From: Caballeronia terrestris
GTDB taxonomy: Bacteria > Pseudomonadota > Gammaproteobacteria > Burkholderiales > Burkholderiaceae
Assembly (NCBI RefSeq): GCF_001544515.1
Contig: NZ_FCOL02000020.1
Location: 1-64,000, forward strand
DNA length: 64,000 bases
Direction: 5' to 3'
In this document: positions 51,203-59,909 of the stretch, one piece after another
Layout of the letters: each line of letters opens with the position of its first letter
How positions within the stretch are numbered: position 1 is the stretch's first letter
Made by a program: the position numbers and the translations under genes
The notes under the pieces: generated by a model
Database searches by the model: none
The model's input: only the letters and a program-made list of their open reading frames with translations
What the model was told of the DNA's origin: nothing

Positions 51203-52321
51203 ATGTCAACGCTCATCGATCTCATCGGCCGCAAGCTCGGTTTCGCCGCCGCCAAGCGCTCACGCGTGCTGTCCCGCACCTCGCCGCAGCACGACGGCGA
51301 GCGCTTTCGCAACGTCAAGCCGCGTCCGGCCGAAGGCTTCGGCAAGACCTTGCGCATCATGTGGAACGTGCTGCTCAACAAGCCGGGCGGCACGGTGCCC
51401 GCGCAGGCGCCGGACGTCGAGACGGTGACGCGCGCGCAGCTGGACGCCGCGCCTGATCGCAGTCTTTACCGCCTCGGTCATTCGACGCTGCTATTCAAAC
51501 TGCGCGGGGAGTTCTGGCTGACCGATCCGGTGTTCGGCGAGCGGGCATCGCCGTTCAAGCGTGTCGGTCCGAAGCGCTTTCACGCTCCGCCGATCGCGCT
51601 TGACGACTTGCCGTCGCTTGCCGGCGTGATCCTCTCGCACGATCACTACGACCACCTGGACCGCGAAACCGTGCTGGCGCTGGCCGCGACCACGGGCGTG
51701 TTCGTGACGCCGCTCGGCGTCGGCGACCGGCTGATCGAGTGGGGCATCGACGCGTCGAAGGTGCGTCAGCTCGACTGGTGGCACAGCGCGTCGATCGGCG
51801 GGGTGACGCTGACGGCCACGCCCGCGCAGCACTTCTCGGGGCGCAGTCTGTTCGACGGCAACAGTACGCTATGGGCGTCGTGGGTCATCGTCGATGACGA
51901 TCTGCGCGTCTTCTTCAGCGGCGATACCGGCTATTTCGACGGTTTTCGCGCGATCGGCGAGCGGCTGGGTCCGTTCGATGTGACGCTGGTCGAAACGGGC
52001 GCCTACGATGCTCAATGGCCCTACGTCCACATGCAGCCCGAGGAAACCGTGCAGGCGCACGTAGATCTGCGCGGCCGCTGGCTCGTGCCGATTCACAACG
52101 GCACGTTCGATCTCGCGATGCATCGCTGGCAGGAGCCGTTCGAGCGTGTCACGGCGCTGGCGCTCTCACGCGGCGTCGCGGTTTCGACGCCGCGCATGGG
52201 CGAGCGGCTGGATCTGGAGGCGCCGCATCGCGGGGAGAAGTGGTGGCGTGAAGTTGCGGAAACGGTCGAGGCGCCGAAGACGTCGTGGCCGTGGTGTGCG
52301 TCGTCGGAGCAGAAGTCGTAG
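51203..52321 (+). CDS. Metallo-beta-lactamase-fold hydrolase (UlaG/NAPE-PLD-like)
   Basis: 372 residues. The Zn-binding motif is SHDHYDHLD; other ligands are at TPAQHFSGR, FSGDTGYF and IHNGTF. RLGHSTLLFKLRGEFWLTDP precedes it, typical of the UlaG/NAPE-phospholipase D-like subgroup that acts on lactones or phosphodiesters. N-terminal about 60 residues are basic (KRSRVLSRTSPQHDGERF) without a signal. Its only neighbour is the divergent TetR repressor, so expression is probably inducible. Confidence 0.9.
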   Translation: MSTLIDLIGRKLGFAAAKRSRVLSRTSPQHDGERFRNVKPRPAEGFGKTLRIMWNVLLNKPGGTVPAQAPDVETVTRAQLDAAPDRSLYRLGHSTLLFKLRGEFWLTDPVFGERASPFKRVGPKRFHAPPIALDDLPSLAGVILSHDHYDHLDRETVLALAATTGVFVTPLGVGDRLIEWGIDASKVRQLDWWHSASIGGVTLTATPAQHFSGRSLFDGNSTLWASWVIVDDDLRVFFSGDTGYFDGFRAIGERLGPFDVTLVETGAYDAQWPYVHMQPEETVQAHVDLRGRWLVPIHNGTFDLAMHRWQEPFERVTALALSRGVAVSTPRMGERLDLEAPHRGEKWWREVAETVEAPKTSWPWCASSEQKS

Positions 52322-52390
52322 CCGATGGCAAGTCAGATTGATGTGGGCGGAATGGGTTGTGCCTCGTAAATGAAGCGCAATAGGGCCTTG

Positions 52391-52422
52391 AAACGCTTAT
52401 ACGCTTTTTATAAGTGTTTTTT
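52391..52422 (+). terminator. Terminator after the MBL-fold gene
   Basis: AAACGCTTATA (52391-52401) pairs with TATAAGTGTTT (52409-52419) with one G-T pair and a 7-nt loop. A run of six T follows (52417-52422). Confidence 0.8.
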
Positions 52423-52445
52423 AGCACCGAGGTGCGGTCCTCGGA

Positions 52446-53066
52446 TCACCCCGCGCCTCCCTCCTTAACCCTCTTCCGATGCGCCGCGACTTTCGCGCGG
52501 TTTCCACAAATCGCCATGCTGCACCAGCGGCGCGCGTGCCCGCGCGTGTGATCGGCGAACAGCAGCGTACACGCCGGGCCCTGGCACGCCTTCACCTGCG
52601 CGAAGTCCTCCTCGCACACGAGTTTCGCCAGCGCTTCGACGATTGGCATCAGCAACGATTCGGCCGCAGACCATCGCCGGCGCATGCGAAAAGCAAACCC
52701 CACTTCATCGACGACGATCTCGCCATGCTGCTCGTCGCGTTCCAGCGCGCGATTCAGCGGCTCGAGCTCACGCAAATCCTTCGGCGATAGCGCGCGCCCT
52801 TTGCGCTTCTGTACGAACACCCTGAACCAGTCGCGCAAATCGCGCGCCTTCGCCGCGATTTCATCGAGCTCGGCCGACGACGCTTCCGCCCGCACGCGTC
52901 GGATCACATCCGCCGGCACGAACTCCGCCTGTTCGAGCCAGCTCAACAAACCCTCACCATCGGCGATCCAGTCGATCGGCTCATCGATCGGCGTGGCCAG
53001 CGAGTTCAGGAAGTCCAGTCCGGGTGCATCGGCGAGGAAGATCGCCGGAATCTCGCGGTAGTTCAT
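52446..53066 (-). CDS. CGNR zinc-finger (ABATE-domain) regulator
   Basis: 206 residues. An N-terminal ABATE-type helical domain (GLDFLNSLATPIDEPIDWIA) and a C-terminal CGNR zinc finger: CQGPACTLLFADHTRG then RRWCSMAICGNRAKVAAHR, with four Cys. Such proteins are predicted stress-responsive transcription factors. Divergent from the alpha/beta hydrolase gene, the usual place for a regulator. Confidence 0.9.
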   Translation of the reverse strand: MNYREIPAIFLADAPGLDFLNSLATPIDEPIDWIADGEGLLSWLEQAEFVPADVIRRVRAEASSAELDEIAAKARDLRDWFRVFVQKRKGRALSPKDLRELEPLNRALERDEQHGEIVVDEVGFAFRMRRRWSAAESLLMPIVEALAKLVCEEDFAQVKACQGPACTLLFADHTRGHARRWCSMAICGNRAKVAAHRKRVKEGGAG

Positions 53067-53103
53067 TTTTCAGGTCAAGCGAAAGCATCACGATAGATTC
53101 ATC

Positions 53104-53176
53104 GTAACCACTAAAAACTTGGTTGACAAGTTACTTGTTAAATAAGTAACCTTCTAATCACGTTTTTAAAGGTTAC
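53104..53176. promoter_or_regulatory. Promoter/operator cluster with repeated GTAACC motifs
   Basis: A perfect dyad GTTACTT-N7-AAGTAAC occupies 53130-53150. Further GTAACC/GGTTAC copies occur at 53104, 53146 and 53171. A consensus -35 TTGACA is at 53123-53128, and TAACCT (53147-53152) can serve as -10 after 18 bp. The dyad thus lies between -35 and -10, a classical repression geometry for the hydrolase gene. Confidence 0.55.
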
Positions 53177-53198
53177 AACAACCACCGGAGAACACGCC

Positions 53199-54053
53199 AT
53201 GTCCACGATCGCCAATCGCCAGATCGATGTCGACGGTTTCAAGGTTTTCTATCGCGAAGCCGGTCCGGCCGACGCGCCAAAGCTCCTTCTGCTGCACGGC
53301 TTTCCGAGTTCCAGCCATATGTTTCGCGACCTGATTCCGTTGCTCGCGGACCGCTTTCATATCGTCGCGCCGGACCTTCCGGGCTTCGGCCAATCCGACA
53401 TGCCGAGCCACGATTCCTTCACCTACACCTTCGACAACATCGCCCACGTGATCGACCGCTTCACCGAGACGATCGGTTTCGATCGATACGCGGTCTACGT
53501 CTTCGACTACGGCGCGCCGACCGGCTTCCGGCTTGCGCTGAAGCATCCGGAGCGAATCACGGCGATCGTTTCGCAGAACGGCAACGCTTACGAGGACGGC
53601 TTGAGCGAAGGCTGGAATCCGATTCGCGCTTATTGGCAGGCGCCTACGCAGGCGAACCGCGATGCGCTGCGCGCGATGCTGACGAAGGAGACGACGACCT
53701 GGCAATACACGCACGGCGTGAGCGAACCGTCGGCGCTATCGCCCGACGGCTATTCGCTCGACGACTACTACCTGAGCCGCCCCGGCGCACATGACATCCA
53801 GCTCGACCTCTTCGGCGATTACCGGAACAACGTCGCGCTGTATCCGGCGTTTCAGGAATATTTCCGCACGCATCGGCCGCGCTTTCTGGCGGTGTGGGGC
53901 AAGAACGATCCGTTCTTCCTGCCCGCGGGCGCGGAAAGCTTCAAGCGCGACATTCCCGATGCGGACGTGCGCTTCTTCGATACGGGCCACTTCGCACTCG
54001 AAACGCACGCGAAGGAGATCGCGGCGGCCATCGCCAGCTTTTTGGCTTACTGA
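53199..54053 (+). CDS. Alpha/beta hydrolase, haloalkane dehalogenase/epoxide hydrolase-like
   Basis: 284 residues. HGFPSSSHMFRDLIPLLADR at the oxyanion site and DLPGFGQSDMP. The nucleophile elbow YVFDYGAPTGF carries Asp in place of Ser, a mark of haloalkane dehalogenases and epoxide hydrolases; the acid is probably in WGKNDPFF and the His in DTGHFALE. Start ATG 53199 with GGAG 9 nt upstream. No signal. Divergent from the CGNR regulator. Confidence 0.9.
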   Translation: MSTIANRQIDVDGFKVFYREAGPADAPKLLLLHGFPSSSHMFRDLIPLLADRFHIVAPDLPGFGQSDMPSHDSFTYTFDNIAHVIDRFTETIGFDRYAVYVFDYGAPTGFRLALKHPERITAIVSQNGNAYEDGLSEGWNPIRAYWQAPTQANRDALRAMLTKETTTWQYTHGVSEPSALSPDGYSLDDYYLSRPGAHDIQLDLFGDYRNNVALYPAFQEYFRTHRPRFLAVWGKNDPFFLPAGAESFKRDIPDADVRFFDTGHFALETHAKEIAAAIASFLAY

Positions 54054-54054
54054 C

Positions 54055-54195
54055 ATGCCGCTGCACAACATGACGGTCGAAGCGAACATTGCGCGGTATG
54101 GCACGCTGGAGGAAATCGCGGAATTGATGGGGTTCGTGGGATCGCCCGGCGCTCGCTGGTTGCGCATGGACGGCGGCGAAGTGAAGTCGATATGA
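54055..54195 (+). pseudogene. C-terminal remnant of an SDR dehydrogenase
   Basis: 46 codons: MTVEANIARYGTLEEIAELM, then FVGSPGARWLRMDGGEVKSI and stop. This is the standard end of an SDR protein (EEIA...V..SP..RW....DGG...). There is no Rossmann part upstream; the preceding sequence is the hydrolase gene, with 1 bp between the hydrolase stop and this ATG. Likely a remnant of a rearrangement, possibly still translated. Confidence 0.6.
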
Positions 54196-54198
54196 GCG

Positions 54199-57100
54199 TC
54201 ACCCGGTTGCTATCGCCCAGTCGACGGCCGGCAGCCAGGTGACGAATCCCGCATCGGCCAGTTCGGAGCGCACGCGCTGAAGCTCGCATGTCAACGTTTC
54301 GTCGGCGCGGCCCTGAAGCACAACGGCAAGGGCACGTCCGCGTGCCGCGAAGAGCGTCGCCCAGGGCAGCGTCTCCAAACTCGTGTAATCCGCCAGCGCA
54401 TCCGCGTGCCGCGTCGCGCCCGCCGCGTCGCTTGCCGCGAGCATCGCCTCGATGGCATCGCGATGGAACCAGAGATGGTTGTGGCCGACCGCGCCCTGCC
54501 GCAGCAACTCCGCGCCTTGCGCAAGAAGTTGCAGTCGTTCGGCAGGATCGTCGACGGCGCGGCTCAGCGCGCTCAGCGCCTTAGGCCCGCTGAACTGCGT
54601 GCCCACCTCGTCGCAGATCGCGAGCGCCTCGCGCAGCAGCCGCGCGGCGCTCCCGCGCTCGTTCGCGTCGATCAGCAAGCGCGCCCGGTTCTCCAGATTC
54701 TGCGCCTCGAAGCGCCGCGCGCCGAGTTGCCTGATCAGCCGCATCTCGCGTTCGAGATGCAGCCGCGTTTCCTCTGCACGCCCGAGTTCGAGCGCGGCGA
54801 ACACGCCCATCGTCTCGCCGAGCATCTCCGCGCGTGGCTGGCCGACGAGCGCGGCGGCGCGCACCGCCGCCGCGCCGTCGTCGCGAGCCTGGCGCGCTTC
54901 GTTCAGGTACATGCGGCTGAAGCCGACCATCGACCGGTTCGCGACTTCGATCCGCCCGAGCCCGTGCTCGCGGCTCAATTCGACGCAGCGGCTGAAGTGC
55001 TCGAACGCCGTGCGCATGCGGCCTTGCGCATAAGCGGCGTCCGCGAGACCGCCGAGCGCGCGCGCCTCGGCTTCCGGTGAACCCGAGCGGCGCGCCTGAG
55101 CGAGACCGCGCTCGTGCTCGTCGCGACAGCCGTCGATCCGGCCGAGCGGGAAAAGGATGTTGCCGCGCAGATGATGCAGCCGCGCGCGTTCGGCAACGAG
55201 ATCGTGCCGCTCGGCGACTTCCTGCGCAGCGTCGAGCAGCGCCTGCGCTTCGGTCAGCCCCTCGCTCACGCGCAGGCTCTCCGCGAGGCCAAGTTGTGCG
55301 CGGCAGAGGCACACGTCGTCGGGTGCGGCGGCCACGGCCATGCGGTATGTCTCGATCGAAGCGGCGACGTCACCCAGATCGCGCTGCAATTCGCCCATCA
55401 GGCAGCGAAGCGCGTGACGCTCGCCGTCGTCGCGAGCGATCGCAAGGCCGCGCGCGATCAGGCGCAACGCATCGTCCGGCAGCCACGCCGCGCGCTGTGC
55501 AAGCGCCGCGTCGAGATAGGCGTGCGCGGCGCGCGCGTCCTCCGCGCGGTCCAGATGCTGCGCGCACAGCACCGGGTCGCTCGCCGCGAACCATTCCGCC
55601 GCCCGCCGATGCAGCTCGCGGCGCCGCGCGTGCAGCAGCGTGGAATAGGCGCCCTCCTGGATCAGCGCGTGCGCGAACAGAAAATCATCGCCTTCGGGCA
55701 GCACGAGCGCATTCGCGACGAGCCCGTCGCACAAGTAGTCCGGGGCGTCGATCAGTTCACGCAACAACGCAAGCCCGAAGCGCTGGCCGATCGCAGCCGC
55801 GGCCTGAAAAGCCTGCCGGTCGAGCGTGGGCAGGCGGTCCATGCGCGCTAGGACGAGGCTGCGGATCGACGCGGGCACGGCTTCGTCGCGGCCTTCCTCC
55901 GCGTTGCGCAGCAGTTGTTCGAGAAAGAGCGGATTGCCGTCAGCCCGTTCGATGCACGCTAGTGCGACGCGCTGGGTCGCATCGATGAAACTCTCGGCGA
56001 GATCGAGCGCTTCGTTGCGTCGCAAGGGGCCCAGGTCGATCGTCGCGAACGGTGTGCCCCGGCAGCTCGCGCGCCACGCGGCGTCGAGCGGATCGCCCTC
56101 GACGCGCGATGTCATCACGACGAGGCCCGGCCCGTTCGCCAAAGCCGACGCGATCGCCGAGAGAAAGCCGAGCGTTTGGGGATCGGCCCAGTGCAAGTCC
56201 TCGACGACGATCATCACCGGCCCGCGCACGCACGCGCCCTGCACGAGCGACGCGACGAGCGCGCGTTTGCCGCGATCGCGCGCGCGGTTGTCCATCGCGT
56301 CGTAGAGCGTGCGCCATTCGCCGGTTTGCGGCAGATCGAGCAGATCGTGCAGGAACATCAACTGATCGGCCGCAGCCACGCGCAGCGCCGTCTCGCCGCG
56401 CTCGAGGACATCGGCCGTGGGCGCGAGCCCGAGCAGACTCCCGACGATCGCACGAACCGGGTCTTGCCCGCGACCCATGCCGAAGTCGAGCACGCGGCCG
56501 CGATGCGTCGCGAAGCCGAGCGTCTCGGCCGTGCGCCGCATCTCGTCTGCGAGCCGCGACTTTCCGATCCCCGCTTCACCGCGAACGTAGACGGCCTGTC
56601 CCACCTGCGCCGCCAGACACGCCCGCGCGATGCCCCGGAACTGCTCCAGCTCCGCCTTGCGCCCGACGAAGCGGCTGCGGTTGTCGCTCGAACGCTCGCC
56701 TTCGATGCCGGTCAGGCGCCACACGCGTACGGGCGCTTCTATGCCCTTGAAGCGCATTTCGCCGAGGGCGTCGGCGCTGACGGCCTCGCCCAGCGCGCGG
56801 CGCAGACCGTCGGCGATCAGCGTGTCGCCGGGGCCGGCCGCATCGACCAGGCGCGCGGCGAGATTCACCGAATCGCCGATGACCGTGTAGTCGCGAACGC
56901 CCGCACGGCGGTGCGTGCCCGCAATCACCTCGCCGCTCGCGATGCCGATATGCGCGACGAGCGGATGCGCCGCGAGCTTGCCGAGGTCCGCGAGCGCCGC
57001 GTGGATGTCGAGCGCGGCGCGGGCGGCGCGCAGCGCGTCGGTGTCGTGGGCGCGGGGTGCGCCGAAGAGCGCCATCACCGCGTCGCCGATGTGCTTGTCG

Positions 57101-57450
57101 ATGGTGCCGCCGTAGCCGAGCACGATGTCGTCGACGAGCGCCGTATAGCGGCCGATGCGCTCTTTCAGTTCCTCCGCGTCGAGCGTGTGCGACAGCGCCG
57201 TGAAGCCGCACAGGTCGGCGAACAGGATCGTGACTTGACGGCGCTCGTCTGAAGAGGGCGCAGACGTCGGCTCGGAGCGTTCGGCAATCGCGGCCAGCAG
57301 CCGCTTGCGATGCCCGAGCGACGCGACGCCGATCTCCTTCAAATCGGCATCCGATATCTGCGCGAGCATGGCGAGATCTACGTCGTTATTGGCGAACGAT
57401 TGTGCGTATTGTCCGAGCCCGAGCGCGTCGAGCCATTGACCGATATCCAT
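54199..57450 (-). CDS. SAM - class III nucleotidyl cyclase - AAA ATPase - TPR protein
   Basis: 1083 residues. Order: SAM domain (about 1-57, MDIGQWLDALGLGQYAQSFA); class III cyclase (about 70-250) with metal-binding Asp79 (ILFADLCGFT) and Asp123 (DKHIGDAVMALFGAP), and the template region YTVIGDSVNLAAR; then an ATPase with Walker A GEAGIGKS (291-298) and Walker B VVEDLHWAD; then a TPR-like helical region to the end (RALGGLADAAYAQGRMRTAF and similar). Start ATG 57448-57450 with GGGAG. The metal Asp pair is intact, so it should make a cyclic nucleotide, probably cAMP. The ATPase/TPR part suggests a signal input as in STAND proteins. Divergent from the first SulP gene. Confidence 0.93.
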   Translation of the reverse strand: MDIGQWLDALGLGQYAQSFANNDVDLAMLAQISDADLKEIGVASLGHRKRLLAAIAERSEPTSAPSSDERRQVTILFADLCGFTALSHTLDAEELKERIGRYTALVDDIVLGYGGTIDKHIGDAVMALFGAPRAHDTDALRAARAALDIHAALADLGKLAAHPLVAHIGIASGEVIAGTHRRAGVRDYTVIGDSVNLAARLVDAAGPGDTLIADGLRRALGEAVSADALGEMRFKGIEAPVRVWRLTGIEGERSSDNRSRFVGRKAELEQFRGIARACLAAQVGQAVYVRGEAGIGKSRLADEMRRTAETLGFATHRGRVLDFGMGRGQDPVRAIVGSLLGLAPTADVLERGETALRVAAADQLMFLHDLLDLPQTGEWRTLYDAMDNRARDRGKRALVASLVQGACVRGPVMIVVEDLHWADPQTLGFLSAIASALANGPGLVVMTSRVEGDPLDAAWRASCRGTPFATIDLGPLRRNEALDLAESFIDATQRVALACIERADGNPLFLEQLLRNAEEGRDEAVPASIRSLVLARMDRLPTLDRQAFQAAAAIGQRFGLALLRELIDAPDYLCDGLVANALVLPEGDDFLFAHALIQEGAYSTLLHARRRELHRRAAEWFAASDPVLCAQHLDRAEDARAAHAYLDAALAQRAAWLPDDALRLIARGLAIARDDGERHALRCLMGELQRDLGDVAASIETYRMAVAAAPDDVCLCRAQLGLAESLRVSEGLTEAQALLDAAQEVAERHDLVAERARLHHLRGNILFPLGRIDGCRDEHERGLAQARRSGSPEAEARALGGLADAAYAQGRMRTAFEHFSRCVELSREHGLGRIEVANRSMVGFSRMYLNEARQARDDGAAAVRAAALVGQPRAEMLGETMGVFAALELGRAEETRLHLEREMRLIRQLGARRFEAQNLENRARLLIDANERGSAARLLREALAICDEVGTQFSGPKALSALSRAVDDPAERLQLLAQGAELLRQGAVGHNHLWFHRDAIEAMLAASDAAGATRHADALADYTSLETLPWATLFAARGRALAVVLQGRADETLTCELQRVRSELADAGFVTWLPAVDWAIATG

Positions 57451-57671
57451 CGCCACGACTCCCGTCACGTCAGATGATTCGAACGGCGTGCAATTACAGT
57501 GTAGGCCGCGGCGTAGCGCACCGCGCCTTGCAAATTGACACGCCCGCGCGCCACGGCGGATACTCACCGACGGACCGGCCTCCCGAAGTCGCCCCGGGGC
57601 CCTGTTTCCCACCGTCGTTCTCTGCGTCCCGCAATCCGCCAGCACCGTCCCGCATTCCCCGGGAGAGCGCC

Positions 57672-59903
57672 GTGAAGCCAGCCACAGCAGGACCGGCCAT
57701 CGTGCCGCGAAGAGGCGAGCGCATCGCTCGCGTGATCGGCGACCTCTCCGCCGGCACGATATCGACGCTCGTCATGCTCTGCTACGCGATGAGCCTCGGC
57801 ATGATGATCTTCAGCGCCGACCTCGCGCGCTACGCGGAACTCGGCGTGCCGACCGCGCTGGTCAGTTGCGTCGTGACGGCGCTCGTCATCGCGCTCACCA
57901 GTTCGATGCGGATGAGCATCGGCGGCCCCGACAGCAACGCGACGGCGTTCCTCGTCGGCGTCGCGGCGGGTGTCGCGAGCAGCGTGCGCGCGAACGGCGG
58001 AACGCCCGCCGCCATCCTGCTGACCGTGCTGATTTCGATTGCGCTGTGCTCGCTCGTGACGGGCGTCATCCTGCTCGCGATCGGGTCGTCCAAGCGCAGC
58101 CGCTCGCTGCAGTTCCTGCCTTATCCGGTGCTCGGCGGCTTTCTCGCCGGCACGGGCTATCTGCTGCTCGCGGGCGCGTTCCGCGTGCTGACGGGCCACG
58201 CGCCGACCTGGCAGACGCTGCCGCTCGTCACACATCTGCACTGGCTCGCGTGGGCGCCTGCGCTCTTCGTCGGCACCCTGGCTACGGTTCTGCATCGCAC
58301 GTGGAAGAACGTGGCCGCGCTGCCGCTGACGCTCGGCTTCGGCATCGTCGTGTTCTATGGGCTGCTGCGGGTCGCGGGCATCGGCATCGAGGAGGCGCGC
58401 GGCATGGGCCTGTTGCTGCCACATGTGCCGTTGCATGGGCTGCAGATTCCCGAGCTGCATCTGCCGGGTTCCTTCACTAAAGGCGATATCGACTGGCACG
58501 CGATCGTCGCGCATCTGCCGGAGACGCTCGTCGTTACCTCGGTATCAGCGATCACGATTCTGATGAACGCCACCGCCATCGGCAACGCGACCGGACAGGA
58601 CGTCGACCTGAACCGCGAAATGCGCGTGGCGGGCCTCGCCAACATCGCGAGCGGGATGCTCGGCGGCATGGTCGGCTATCAGTCGTACAACCGCTCGATG
58701 CTCAACGCGCGCGCCGGCGCGACGAGCCGCGTCGCGGGCGTGTTCGCCGCGCTTGCGTGTCTCGTGGTGCTGGCTGTGTCGCCGGATCTGGTCGCGCTCT
58801 TTCCGGTGCCGGTGCTTGTCGGGCTGCAGGTTTTCATGGGGCTGCGCCTGCTGATGGACTGGCTCGTCGGCGCGTGGGGCAAGCTCGATCTCGGCGACTA
58901 TCTTCTCGTGCCGCTGATCCTCGGCGTGATCGCGTTCTATGGCGTGGTCGCGGGCGTCGCGGCCGGCGTGCTCGCCGCGTGCGTGAAGTTCGCGTTGCTG
59001 TATGGCCGCGTGAGTTGCGTGCGCATGGAGTTCGATGGCAGCACGCGCACGTCGAACGTCGAGCGCACGCTCGAACAGGCGCAGTGGCTCAAGCAGCGCG
59101 GCCACCAGGTATGCGGATCGTGCCTGCAAGGGTTCCTGTTTTTCGGCACGGCCAATTCGATCGTGCATCGCCTGCGCGAGCGGCTTAAGCAGGACACGCC
59201 GATGCCGGTGCGCTACGTCGTGCTCGATTTTCAGGCGACGAACGGGATGGATGCGTCGGTGTCGGTCAGTTTCATGAAGCTGCATCAGGTGTGCAAGGCG
59301 CGCGGGGCGGTGCTCGTGCTGACCGCGCTGCCCGCCCGCTCGCGCGCGTTGCTTGCGCGCACGGGCGCGTTGAGTCCCGGCGATCTCGAATTCACCACGC
59401 TGGATGCGGGGCTCGAATGGATCGAGGAGCGGCAACTGGAGGGCGGCGCGAAGGCACGCGCCGACGGCGAAGCCGATTTTCATAAAACGCTCGCGCTGCA
59501 CTTCACGCCCGATGCCCTGAGCCGTCTGATGGCGTGCCTGGAGATGTGCGAGGTCGATCGCGGCGAGCCGCTCTTTCTGCACGGCCAGCCGGGCGACGCG
59601 ATGTTCATCGTCGAGCGTGGACACGTGACGGTGTCGCTGCCGTTCGCCGACGGGCGCTCGGTGCGGCTGCGGACATTCGGGCCGGGGACGATCGTCGGCG
59701 AGATGGCGGTCTACTCGCGCAGGCCGCGCAGCGCCAACGTCTTCGCCGACGAACCCGCGCGCCTCTGGAAGATGTCGCTCGACGCGTTGCAGCGCCTGGA
59801 ACGCGACGATCCGGTCACGGCCCAGCAGTGGCACCGTTTCGTCGTGAAGATCATGGCGGCGCGGCTCGCGAGCGCGGACGATGCGTTGCGCGCGGCGTTG
59901 TAA
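57672..59903 (+). CDS. SulP anion transporter with STAS and cyclic-nucleotide-binding domains (copy 1)
   Basis: 743 residues. SulP membrane domain (about 15-440, LVMLCYAMSLGMMIFSADLA, NATAFLVGVAAGVASS, LPYPVLGGFLAGTGYLLL), a STAS domain (about 450-570, VVLDFQATNGMDASVSVSFM) and a CAP-ED cNMP domain (about 595-720). In the last, the phosphate-binding cassette reads GTIVGEMAVYSRRPRSANVF: the Glu (ribose) and the Arg before SA (phosphate) are both present. Start GTG 57672-57674 with GGGAG 7 nt before it; the frame extends upstream to 57402 over the divergent gene's start region. Convergent with the CHASE2 cyclase. Confidence 0.92.
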   Translation: MKPATAGPAIVPRRGERIARVIGDLSAGTISTLVMLCYAMSLGMMIFSADLARYAELGVPTALVSCVVTALVIALTSSMRMSIGGPDSNATAFLVGVAAGVASSVRANGGTPAAILLTVLISIALCSLVTGVILLAIGSSKRSRSLQFLPYPVLGGFLAGTGYLLLAGAFRVLTGHAPTWQTLPLVTHLHWLAWAPALFVGTLATVLHRTWKNVAALPLTLGFGIVVFYGLLRVAGIGIEEARGMGLLLPHVPLHGLQIPELHLPGSFTKGDIDWHAIVAHLPETLVVTSVSAITILMNATAIGNATGQDVDLNREMRVAGLANIASGMLGGMVGYQSYNRSMLNARAGATSRVAGVFAALACLVVLAVSPDLVALFPVPVLVGLQVFMGLRLLMDWLVGAWGKLDLGDYLLVPLILGVIAFYGVVAGVAAGVLAACVKFALLYGRVSCVRMEFDGSTRTSNVERTLEQAQWLKQRGHQVCGSCLQGFLFFGTANSIVHRLRERLKQDTPMPVRYVVLDFQATNGMDASVSVSFMKLHQVCKARGAVLVLTALPARSRALLARTGALSPGDLEFTTLDAGLEWIEERQLEGGAKARADGEADFHKTLALHFTPDALSRLMACLEMCEVDRGEPLFLHGQPGDAMFIVERGHVTVSLPFADGRSVRLRTFGPGTIVGEMAVYSRRPRSANVFADEPARLWKMSLDALQRLERDDPVTAQQWHRFVVKIMAARLASADDALRAAL

Positions 59904-59909
59904 GCCAGC

